Assembly (NCBI GenBank): GCA_946618395.1
Contig: CAMOLD010000036.1
Span: 1-11,091 of the forward strand
DNA: 11,091 nucleotides
Reading direction: 5' to 3'
From: an uncultured Clostridia bacterium
GTDB taxonomy: Bacteria > Bacillota > Clostridia > Oscillospirales > CAG-272
A program made the translations under genes and the position numbers. This document shows, piece by piece, positions 1 to 6,162 of the stretch (position 1 is its first letter; every line of letters starts with the position of its first letter). A model generated the notes under the pieces. That model searched no databases and was not told the DNA's origin. It saw nothing but the letters and a program-made list of their open reading frames with translations.

Positions 1-629
1 GCTTTTTCCACAATCTCTTTTTTTGCGGGTCCGTTGGCGATCAGCAAAATTTTGCGCGCCTGCATAATGGAGCCAATGCCCATGGTGATTGCAGAGCGGG
101 GAACATCCTCCATGCGCTCAAAAAAGCGGGCGTTTGCCGCAATGGTGGAGGGGTGGAGCGTGACCTGATGCGTTTTTGCAATAAAGGCGTCGCCGGGTTC
201 GTTGAAGCCGATGTGGCCGTCCAGCCCGATGCCCAAAAGCTGCAAATCAATGCCACCCAGCGATTCAATGCGCCGGTCGTAGGCGGCGCATTCAGCGTCC
301 GCGTCGGCGGCAAGCCCGTTGGGAACAAAGGTTTTTGCAGGGTCGATGTTGATGTGGTCGAACAGATTTGTTTGCATGAAATAGCGGTAGCTTTGCGGAT
401 GGTCGGCGCCCAAACCGACGTATTCGTCCAGGTTGACCGATGTAATGGCGGAAAAATCAAGCTCTCCGGCGCGGTAACGGGCAATCAGATTTTGGTAGAG
501 CCCCAGCGGCGAGGAACCGGTGGCAAGCCCCAAAACGGAGCGGGGATTGTTTTTGATTTGCGCGGCGAACAGATCGGCGCCCAGGCGGCAAAGCTCTTCA
601 TAGGTGTCAACAACTTGATAGCGGATCAC
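1..629 (-). CDS. nagB: Glucosamine-6-phosphate deaminase NagB (3' end missing)
   Basis: NagB is a cytosolic enzyme that converts glucosamine-6-phosphate to fructose-6-phosphate and ammonia, the step that sends amino sugars into glycolysis. The 209 visible codons read as a clean NagB: the phosphate-loop motif LGLATGSSPLGLY at residues 33-45, NLDEYVGL at 66-73 and GIGLDGHIGFNEP at 133-145. The residues matching the family's catalytic set are present (D68, D137, H139, E144). The family is usually about 240-260 residues, so some 30-50 residues lie beyond the left edge. The start is GTG at 629-627: it is preceded by CAAAGGAG (648-641 on the minus strand) with an 11-nt gap, and no ATG gives the full N-terminus. 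It lies 30 bp downstream of the AraC-type gene in the same direction, so the two are probably one operon. No deacetylase (nagA) is visible in the window. Confidence 0.95.
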   Translation of the reverse strand, partial: MIRYQVVDTYEELCRLGADLFAAQIKNNPRSVLGLATGSSPLGLYQNLIARYRAGELDFSAITSVNLDEYVGLGADHPQSYRYFMQTNLFDHINIDPAKTFVPNGLAADADAECAAYDRRIESLGGIDLQLLGIGLDGHIGFNEPGDAFIAKTHQVTLHPSTIAANARFFERMEDVPRSAITMGIGSIMQARKILLIANGPAKKEIVEK

Positions 630-659
630 GGGGGTAAAATCTCCTTTGGGTAAATTCTT

Positions 660-1493
660 TCAAAATCTTTGCCGGTATTTCCCGGGCGGAACGCCCATCA
701 CGCGGCGAAAAACGGTGTTAAAGTAGTTTTGGTCGGCAAAGCCGAGCGCGGCGGCGGTTTCGCCAACGCGGGAGCCTCCCCGGAGCAGTTCGGCGGCGCG
801 GCGGATTTTCATTTCGGTAAAGTAGCGCGCAACGCCCATGCCGGCGTAGTTTGCAAAAATCTTTTTCAGTTTGGAAAGGCTCATGCGGCTCATTTTGGCA
901 ATATCACCGGCTTGCAGGTTCTCGGCAAGATGCTCCTCCATCAGGCGGACAATCTCGGCATAGCAGAGCGCGCCCGAATGGGTGGAAACACCGTTTTCAT
1001 GCCCGTTTTGGAAGGCGAGCAGTAACCAGCGTTCCAGCCGCACGCGCTGGGCGGCAAGCAGGACAAGGTTGGGGGTGTGCAACCCCTCGCGCACCGCGGT
1101 TGCAATTTCAATAAACTCCTCGCGCAAAACGTCGTTCGGCTCGTAGATGCGTCCTTCCGCCGGCAAAGGCAAAAGGTCGGCATGGAAGGAAAGGTTGATG
1201 ACGTGCGGCTCGGAATCCTGCTCGGCGCGAATGCGGTGGAATTCGTCGGGGAAATGCATCAGGCATTGCCCGGCGGAAAGCGTATAGAACTTTTCCCCGG
1301 CGGTAATGCCAACAATGCCGCTCAAAACGTAAACGATTTCGTAGAACGGGTGGGATTCGCCCGCAAAGTCATATCCTTTTCCAAAAATGCGGTCCAGGGA
1401 GAAATGGAAGGAGGTAATGTCCGGACTGCGCGGAATGGGAACATCGGTCATGGGCTCCCACTTTGTTTTCACATATTCGGTTGCTTTTTTCAA
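660..1493 (-). CDS. AraC-family transcriptional regulator with N-terminal cupin domain
   Basis: This 277-residue protein has the two-part build of sugar-responsive AraC regulators. Residues about 45-105 form a cupin-like ligand domain (HPFYEIVYVLSG, then AGQCLMHFPDEFHRI). The C-terminus holds two helix-turn-helix units, at about 194-218 and 242-267, the second with the family-typical AAALGFADQNYFNTVFRR followed by GVPPGKYRQ. The start is TTG at 1493-1491, backed by AAAGGGGG (1510-1503) nine bases upstream; no earlier in-frame start fits the ribosome site. It is the first gene of a probable araC-nagB operon and is divergent from the NahK-like kinase. Position suggests it controls amino-sugar genes and perhaps itself, but its ligand and its sign (activator or repressor) cannot be read from the sequence. 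Confidence 0.93.
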   Translation of the reverse strand: MKKATEYVKTKWEPMTDVPIPRSPDITSFHFSLDRIFGKGYDFAGESHPFYEIVYVLSGIVGITAGEKFYTLSAGQCLMHFPDEFHRIRAEQDSEPHVINLSFHADLLPLPAEGRIYEPNDVLREEFIEIATAVREGLHTPNLVLLAAQRVRLERWLLLAFQNGHENGVSTHSGALCYAEIVRLMEEHLAENLQAGDIAKMSRMSLSKLKKIFANYAGMGVARYFTEMKIRRAAELLRGGSRVGETAAALGFADQNYFNTVFRRVMGVPPGKYRQRF

Positions 1494-1502
1494 AGTTTTA
1501 TG

Positions 1503-1510
1503 CCCCCTTT
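1503..1510 (-). promoter_or_regulatory. Ribosome binding site fixing the TTG start of the AraC regulator
   Basis: On the minus strand AAAGGGGG lies nine bases before TTG (1493-1491). No ATG or GTG in frame nearby has a comparable site, so the TTG start is favoured. Confidence 0.7.
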
Positions 1511-1526
1511 CAAATAAAAATATATA

Positions 1527-1566
1527 TTTGGCGACTTTATGAGTTCATCATAGCACATTTTGGCGA
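1527..1566. repeat. Pair of TTTGGCGA direct repeats, candidate regulator operator
   Basis: TTTGGCGA occurs at 1527-1534 and again at 1559-1566, 32 bp apart, about three helical turns. One copy falls in the spacer of the araC promoter and the other just downstream of its expected start point. AraC-family proteins often bind direct repeats on one face of the helix, so this pair is a candidate autoregulatory site. A second, AT-rich repeat, AAAAATATATA, lies at 1516-1526 and 1579-1589 (63 bp apart), but in this AT-rich stretch it is weaker evidence. The function is inferred. Confidence 0.4.
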
Positions 1567-1575
1567 AAAATGCAA
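1547..1575 (-). promoter_or_regulatory. Predicted SigmaA promoter of the araC-nagB operon
   Basis: On the minus strand the -35 is TTGCAT (1575-1570) and the -10 is TATGAT (1552-1547), with a 17-nt spacer. The -10 is preceded by TGC, making an extended -10. Transcription would begin near 1540, giving a leader of roughly 45 bases before the TTG start. A copy of TTTGGCGA (plus-strand reading, 1559-1566) lies inside the spacer, so a protein bound there would be expected to block this promoter. Confidence 0.7.
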
Positions 1576-1626
1576 GAGAAAAATATATAAAGGAGAAAAT
1601 AATTTTGATATTTTTTGCCCGGACAT

Positions 1627-1655
1627 TTGACAAACTTCGCGGAACGCGGTATAAT
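1627..1655 (+). promoter_or_regulatory. Perfect-consensus SigmaA promoter of the NahK-like kinase
   Basis: The -35 is TTGACA (1627-1632) and the -10 is TATAAT (1650-1655), with a 17-nt spacer, matching the consensus at all 12 positions. The spacer contains CGCGG twice (1638-1642 and 1645-1649). Transcription would begin near 1662, about 30 bases before the TTG start. The promoter runs back to back with the araC promoter, with about 50 bp between the two -35 boxes. Such a strong promoter suggests constitutive expression or control by repression. Confidence 0.85.
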
Positions 1656-1676
1656 CAATAAATGAAAGACATTCAA

Positions 1677-1682
1677 AAGGAG
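1677..1682 (+). promoter_or_regulatory. Ribosome binding site fixing the TTG start of the kinase
   Basis: AAGGAG lies ten bases before TTG (1693-1695). The nearby ATG at 1662 is in a different frame and lies upstream of this site, so TTG is the likely start. Confidence 0.75.
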
Positions 1683-1692
1683 AACAAACGTT

Positions 1693-2784
1693 TTGAATCA
1701 ACCGGATTATCAAAAAATTCTGGCGCAATTTTCCATTGACCTGCCGGCAAAGCCGTTTGGCAACGGGCATATCAATTCCACCTTCAAGGTTGGAGAGCCG
1801 CCGCGCTACGTCTTGCAAAAAATCAATACCGCCGTGTTTACCGACCCCGAGGGGCTGATGGCGAATGTGATGGCGGTTACCGCGCATTTGCGGGGGAAGA
1901 TTGCCGCCGGTGGCGGCGACCCCGCGCGAGAAACGCTGACCTACTTGCAAACCGCGGACGGAAAGAACTTTTACCGTGATGAAACCGGCTCTTGCTGGCG
2001 GGTTTACCGCTTTGTTGGCAACTCCCATGTTTATGAGGCGGCAACGCCGGCGCTGTTTGCCGAGTCGGCAAGGGCGTTCGGGCGCTTTCAAAAAATGCTC
2101 TCGGATTTTCCGGCGGAAACACTGCGCGAGACCATTCCGCAGTTCCACAACACCGGCGCGCGGCTGGAACAGTTGCGCGGGGCGCTTGCCCAAAACAAGA
2201 GCGGAAGAGCCGACCGGGTTGGCGCCGAGCTGGAATTTGCCTTTGCCCGCGCAGGCGAGACGGACACCATCGTTTCGGCGCTGGAAAAGGGAGAGATCCC
2301 CTTGCGCGTTACCCACAACGACACCAAGCTGAACAACGTCCTGTTTGACGACAAAACCGACAAAACGCTTTGCGTGATCGATTTGGATACCGTTATGCCC
2401 GGTTCGCTCCTTTACGATTACGGCGACGCGCTCCGCTTCGGCGCCTCCACCGCCGCCGAGGACGAAACCGATCTTGAAAAGGTGACGTTTGATTTGGAGC
2501 TGTTCCGCGCTTATACCGACGCCTATCTCGAATCGCTGGGCAGGAGCATTACCGAGCGGGAGATTGAACTGCTCCCAACCGGGGCAAAACTCATCACGCT
2601 GGAGTGCGGCATGCGCTTTTTGGCGGACTACATCAACGGCGACGTCTATTTCCGCGTCCACCGCGAAAACCAGAATTTAGACCGCGCGCGCACGCAGTTC
2701 AAACTGGTGGCGGATATGGAAAACAAGTTTGAAGAAATGCAAACCATTGTTGCCGCGGCAAAGGCAACATACTGCGCAAATTGA
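1693..2784 (+). CDS. nahK: NahK-like N-acetylhexosamine 1-kinase (APH/choline kinase fold)
   Basis: The 363-residue protein resembles NahK (LnpB), the cytosolic kinase that uses ATP to phosphorylate GlcNAc or GalNAc at C1 in the lacto-N-biose/galacto-N-biose pathway described in bifidobacteria. Supporting features are GNGHINSTF near the N-terminus (residues 23-31; NahK has a nearly identical GNGHIN loop), VTHNDTKLNNVLFD with the catalytic-base Asp at 210, and VIDLDTVMPGS with metal-binding Asp at 230 or 232, followed by YDYGDALRF. The length matches the family (about 360). Translation starts at TTG 1693. The gene is divergent from the araC-nagB pair, implying an amino-sugar role, but no GalT, GalE or lacto-N-biose phosphorylase is in view. 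The fold is certain from the motifs; the exact sugar and the 1-position specificity are inferred, and another small-molecule kinase of the same superfamily is possible. No clear intrinsic terminator follows it before the next promoter. Confidence 0.8.
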   Translation: MNQPDYQKILAQFSIDLPAKPFGNGHINSTFKVGEPPRYVLQKINTAVFTDPEGLMANVMAVTAHLRGKIAAGGGDPARETLTYLQTADGKNFYRDETGSCWRVYRFVGNSHVYEAATPALFAESARAFGRFQKMLSDFPAETLRETIPQFHNTGARLEQLRGALAQNKSGRADRVGAELEFAFARAGETDTIVSALEKGEIPLRVTHNDTKLNNVLFDDKTDKTLCVIDLDTVMPGSLLYDYGDALRFGASTAAEDETDLEKVTFDLELFRAYTDAYLESLGRSITEREIELLPTGAKLITLECGMRFLADYINGDVYFRVHRENQNLDRARTQFKLVADMENKFEEMQTIVAAAKATYCAN

Positions 2785-2798
2785 TTGCCGGGAACCGC

Positions 2799-2827
2799 TT
2801 GACAAAATTCGGCAAAAAGAGTATAAT
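2799..2827 (+). promoter_or_regulatory. Perfect-consensus SigmaA promoter of the antiporter gene
   Basis: TTGACA (2799-2804) and TATAAT (2822-2827) are separated by 17 bases. Transcription would begin near 2834, giving a leader of about 64 bases that contains a strong hairpin before the GTG start at 2898. Confidence 0.85.
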
Positions 2828-2845
2828 TTCTATTGATTGAAAAAC

Positions 2846-2876
2846 ACCGGCAGGGCGGGGCTTCTCCTCTGCCGGT
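2846..2876 (+). promoter_or_regulatory. Leader hairpin upstream of the antiporter gene
   Basis: ACCGGCAG (2846-2853) pairs with CTGCCGGT (2869-2876). Inside, GGGG (2857-2860) can pair with CTCC (2864-2867, one G-U) around a CTT loop. The hairpin begins about a dozen bases after the expected transcription start and ends nine bases before GGAGG (2885-2889), so it leaves the ribosome site free. There is no proper T-run after it (TCTATATTC follows). It could protect the mRNA 5' end, act as a weak terminator or attenuator for read-through from the kinase gene, or be part of a cis-regulatory RNA. I do not recognise a known riboswitch class. Confidence 0.6.
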
Positions 2877-2897
2877 CTATATTCGGAGGCAACGATC

Positions 2898-4235
2898 GTG
2901 TCCTTTACAGTTCCAACTTCCTTGCAGCCCCTTTTGGCGCTTTCCATTGCGCTGGTTGCCGGGCTTTTCCTCTCCCGTCTGACCAAGCGGTGGAATTTGC
3001 CCGCCGTGACCGCCTATCTGGTTGCCGGAATCCTCATCGGTCCCTATTGCCTGGGGCTTCTCGGCGTTCCGGGGCTGGGTTTTACCAGCGCGGCGGACGT
3101 GAAAAAATACGATATTATTTCCAAGGTTGCGCTTGGCTTTATCGCCATTGCCATGGGCAATGAGTTCCGCTTGAGCGAGCTGAAAAAAATTGGCAAAAAA
3201 GCGGCGGTCATCGCCGTTTTCCAGGCGCTCATGGCAACGGTTTGCGTGGATATTGCGCTGGTGCTGGTGCATTTTTGGCTGGGCGAAAAGTTCCCGCTTT
3301 CGGTGGCAATCACGTTGGGTGCCGCTGCGGCGGCAACCGCCCCGGCGGCAACGCTTATGGTGGTCAAACAGTATAAAGCCGAGGGACCTTTGACCAAACT
3401 GCTGCTCCCCATCGTCGCGTTGGATGACGCGGTCGGACTTGTGGTGTTTGCCGTTTCTTTCGGCATCGGGCAGGCGCTGGACGGCGGACAGGTGGACGCC
3501 GTTTCGATGGTGGTCAATCCGCTCATCGAGGTGGTCGCCTCGCTTCTTTTGGGCGCGGCGCTGGGCTTTTTGTTCCATTTTTCGGAGCGCTTTTTCCATT
3601 CGCGCAGCAAGCGCATGAGCATTTCGGTCGCTTTCGTCTTTTTGGGTGTTGCGCTTTCCATGGTAACGCTTCAAATCGGCAAAGTAACGGTTGGGTTTTC
3701 CTCGCTGCTGGTTTGCATGATGCTGGGAACGGTGTTTTGCAACCTTTGCGATTTTTCCGAAGAGCTGATGGACCGCATCGACCGCTGGACGGGGCCCTTG
3801 ATGGTGCTGTTCTTTGTCATCAGCGGCGCCGAGCTGGAACTTGACGTGTTCAAGGATTGGAAAATTGTTTTGGTGGGATTGATCTATATTCTGTTCCGCT
3901 CGTTGGGAAAGATGGAGGGCGCAAACATTTCCTCCAAATTCATGAAATGCGAGCCGCAGGTGCAAAAATACCTGGGCATCACGCTCCTGCCGCAGGCGGG
4001 GGTCGCTTTGGGGATGTCACTCATTGCCGCCGAGAAAATGCCCGGTAACGAAGGGAGCCTTGTGCGCAGTATCACCCTGTTGGCCGTTCTCGTTTACGAG
4101 CTGGTCGGACCGCTGTTGACCAAAATCGCGCTGGATAAAGCCGGAGAAATTCGCGAAAAACCGGTTCCCGAGCGCGTCAAAGCCGGCAACCGGAAAAAGG
4201 AAGCCGCCGCTCCGTCGACCGACGAGAAAAAATAA
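2898..4235 (+). CDS. Cation:proton antiporter, CPA (Na+/H+ exchanger) superfamily
   Basis: This 445-residue integral membrane protein exchanges a monovalent cation (Na+ or K+) for protons across the cytoplasmic membrane. It has about a dozen hydrophobic segments from residue 9 to about 415. The N-terminal pattern is LPAVTAYLVAGILIGPYCLG, and LPIVALDDAVGLVVFAVSFGIG includes an Asp pair at residues 176-177, the ion-binding DD motif typical of electrogenic CPA2-type exchangers. The last 30 residues are a hydrophilic Lys/Glu-rich tail (about 415-445), without the TrkA-N domain found in Kef-type K+ channels. The start is GTG 2898, eight bases after GGAGG. The gene has its own promoter and terminator, so it is probably monocistronic. 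The family is clear; the cation cannot be decided from sequence alone. Confidence 0.88.
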   Translation: MSFTVPTSLQPLLALSIALVAGLFLSRLTKRWNLPAVTAYLVAGILIGPYCLGLLGVPGLGFTSAADVKKYDIISKVALGFIAIAMGNEFRLSELKKIGKKAAVIAVFQALMATVCVDIALVLVHFWLGEKFPLSVAITLGAAAAATAPAATLMVVKQYKAEGPLTKLLLPIVALDDAVGLVVFAVSFGIGQALDGGQVDAVSMVVNPLIEVVASLLLGAALGFLFHFSERFFHSRSKRMSISVAFVFLGVALSMVTLQIGKVTVGFSSLLVCMMLGTVFCNLCDFSEELMDRIDRWTGPLMVLFFVISGAELELDVFKDWKIVLVGLIYILFRSLGKMEGANISSKFMKCEPQVQKYLGITLLPQAGVALGMSLIAAEKMPGNEGSLVRSITLLAVLVYELVGPLLTKIALDKAGEIREKPVPERVKAGNRKKEAAAPSTDEKK

Positions 4236-4250
4236 AGAAACGATTGTTGT

Positions 4251-4282
4251 AAAAAGCCGTTTGCAATTGCAGGCGGCTTTTT
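4251..4282 (+). terminator. Intrinsic terminator after the antiporter gene
   Basis: AAAAAGCCG (4251-4259) pairs with CGGCTTTTT (4274-4282). The inner TGC/GCA pairs close an AATT loop, and the stem ends in a T-run. It starts 16 bases after the TAA stop. The A-run on the 5' side could also let it work on the opposite strand, but no minus-strand gene ends here. Confidence 0.9.
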
Positions 4283-4295
4283 GCATTTTCCGCTA

Positions 4296-4324
4296 TTGAC
4301 AAGCATCTTGTTTTCTATTATAAT
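4296..4324 (+). promoter_or_regulatory. Perfect-consensus SigmaA promoter of the Na/Pi cotransporter gene
   Basis: TTGACA (4296-4301) and TATAAT (4319-4324) have a 17-nt spacer. Transcription would begin near 4331, about 30 bases before the ATG at 4361. I saw no convincing Pho-box-like repeat around it, so phosphate control is not evident. Confidence 0.85.
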
Positions 4325-4360
4325 GAATAATAGAATAAAAAAGTATTTTGAGGTTACCAA

Positions 4361-6109
4361 ATGGAACTTTATGCAGTTTTATCGCTCATTGGAGGATTGG
4401 CATTTTTCCTGTTCGGAATGCACACCATGTCGGCGTCCCTTTCCAAAATGGCATCCGGCGGCTTGGAGCGCACGCTCAAACGCGTGACATCCAACCCCAT
4501 TTTGAGCCTGCTTTTGGGCATTGTCATCACGGTTGCCATGCAGTCCTCCTCGGCAACAACGGTCATGCTGGTCGGGCTTGTCAGCTCGGGGCTGATGCAG
4601 TTTTCCCAAACCATCTATGTCATTTTGGGTGCCAATGTGGGAACAACGCTAACGGCGTGGATCCTTTCGCTTTCCGGCATTCAGAACGAGGCGGTTTGGG
4701 TGCAAATGCTCAAACCGTCGCATTTCTCGCCGCTGGTTGCCATTGTGGGCATTGTGCTGTTGATGTTCACCAAAACCGATAAAAAGAAGACGATTGGAAC
4801 GGTGATGATCGGCTTTGCGCTGTTGATGTTCGGCATGGCGCTGATGAGCGATTCGGTCAGCCCGCTGGCGGCAAAGCCGGAGTTCCAACAGGTGTTGGAG
4901 CGCCTTGCTAACCCCTATCTCGGGTTGGTGGTCTCGCTTGGCTTTACGGCGGTGGTGCAAAGCTCGGCGGCAACCATCGGCGTTTTACAGGCCATTTCGC
5001 TTTCGGGCGGCATGAGCTATGCCATGGCAATTCCCATGGTCATGGGGCTGAATATCGGCACCTGCGCCACCTCGCTCATCTCCTGCATCGGCGCCAACAC
5101 CAATGCCAAACGCGTGGCGGTTGCGCATTTGTCGGTCAAAATTCTGGGCGCCCTGGTCGGGCTTCCCGTATTCCTGATTTTGCATCGTTTCGGGCTGTTG
5201 CCCTTTGCCTCGCTGGCGGTCACACCCTGGGGCATTGCGCTGATTCACACCGTTTATAACCTGATTTTAACGCTTGTTTTCCTGCCGCTTTCCAAACCGC
5301 TCACCCTTTTGGTGGAAAAACTGGTGCGGGAAAAGAAAAAGGACGAGCGCGAAGAAGTTTTTACGCTGGACGAGCGGCTTTTGCGCGTCCCCTCCATTGC
5401 CATTGCCGAATGCGGCAACAAAACCGGGGAAATGTGCACCCTTGCAAGAAACGTGCTACAACAAGCCTTTGATATTCTGTTTGACTACAAAAAGGAGATT
5501 GCCGCAAAGATTGAGGAGCAGGAAAACACCATCGACCTTTTGGAAGATAAACTCGGCTCCTATCTGGTCCCGCTGGGCACCAAAAATCTCTCGGTGGCGG
5601 ATAGCCGCAAGGTCTCGGAAATGCTGCACACCATTGGTGATTTTGAGCGTTTGGGCGACCATGCCGTCAACCTGATGAAGGTCTCGCGCGAGATCTTCGA
5701 AAAAGGCATCGTCTTTTCGGATGACGCAAGAAGGGAATTGCGCGTTGCCGTTCTGGCGGCAAGCGAAATTCTGGACCTGACCGAGCAGGCTTACCGCACC
5801 GGCGATACCGAGCTTGCGCGCCAGGTGGAGCCGTTGGAGCAGGTTATTGACCGGCTGATTGCAACCACCAAGGATCACCACATCGACCGCCTGGTTGCCG
5901 GCAACTGCACCATTGAGCACGGATTTATCCTTTCGGATATTCTCACCAACATCGAGCGCATCTCCGACCATTGCTCCAATGTTGCCGTTGCGCTCATCGA
6001 GCTGAGGCACAACTCGTTTGAGACCCACCGCTACCTGAACGGCGTGAAAGCGGGGAACGAGGAGTTTGAGCGGCAGTATGCCTACTACGCCGAAAAATAC
6101 GGCGTTTGA
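4361..6109 (+). CDS. Na+/phosphate cotransporter with C-terminal PhoU domain
   Basis: The 582-residue protein belongs to the bacterial Na/Pi cotransporter family (PNaS, NptA/YjbB type), which moves inorganic phosphate with sodium across the membrane. The two inverted transport repeats show the family's QSS signatures: QSSSATT at residues 61-67 and QSSAAT at 200-205, each followed by an N(V/I)GT motif (GANVGTT, GLNIGTC). From about 345 to 560 follows a soluble helical PhoU-like domain with two metal-binding ExxxD motifs, ERLGDH at 429-434 and ERISDH at 532-537. This domain may sense or regulate phosphate flux. The start is ATG 4361, seven bases after GAGG (4350-4353). Transport of an ion other than phosphate is possible, since this family is often assigned by homology alone. 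The gene may be co-transcribed with the lipoprotein gene 53 bp downstream. Confidence 0.93.
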   Translation: MELYAVLSLIGGLAFFLFGMHTMSASLSKMASGGLERTLKRVTSNPILSLLLGIVITVAMQSSSATTVMLVGLVSSGLMQFSQTIYVILGANVGTTLTAWILSLSGIQNEAVWVQMLKPSHFSPLVAIVGIVLLMFTKTDKKKTIGTVMIGFALLMFGMALMSDSVSPLAAKPEFQQVLERLANPYLGLVVSLGFTAVVQSSAATIGVLQAISLSGGMSYAMAIPMVMGLNIGTCATSLISCIGANTNAKRVAVAHLSVKILGALVGLPVFLILHRFGLLPFASLAVTPWGIALIHTVYNLILTLVFLPLSKPLTLLVEKLVREKKKDEREEVFTLDERLLRVPSIAIAECGNKTGEMCTLARNVLQQAFDILFDYKKEIAAKIEEQENTIDLLEDKLGSYLVPLGTKNLSVADSRKVSEMLHTIGDFERLGDHAVNLMKVSREIFEKGIVFSDDARRELRVAVLAASEILDLTEQAYRTGDTELARQVEPLEQVIDRLIATTKDHHIDRLVAGNCTIEHGFILSDILTNIERISDHCSNVAVALIELRHNSFETHRYLNGVKAGNEEFERQYAYYAEKYGV

Positions 6110-6162
6110 CCGTTGTGTGATTTGCAAAAATTGAAGATAAAGATAAAAAGAAGAGTAAAAAA

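Noticed and set aside
1605..1661. A possible 18-residue leader peptide (TTG start after AAAGGAG, TAA at 1659)
   Set aside because: It overlaps the perfect -35/-10 of the kinase promoter, so the promoter's own transcript would not contain it. It would need transcription from further upstream, for which I see no signal.
1537..2661. A 374-codon minus-strand open frame opposite the kinase and across the divergent promoters
   Set aside because: It overlaps a well-supported NahK-like gene and two promoters, and its translation shows no recognisable family motif. It is a shadow.
2877..3965. A 362-codon minus-strand open frame opposite the antiporter
   Set aside because: Its product is a His/Gln/Arg-rich sequence typical of the reverse reading of membrane-protein codons. 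The plus-strand antiporter explains the region.
6110..6162. A separate promoter for the lipoprotein gene
   Set aside because: The 53-bp gap has no recognisable -35/-10 pair with proper spacing. Read-through from the Na/Pi gene is simpler.
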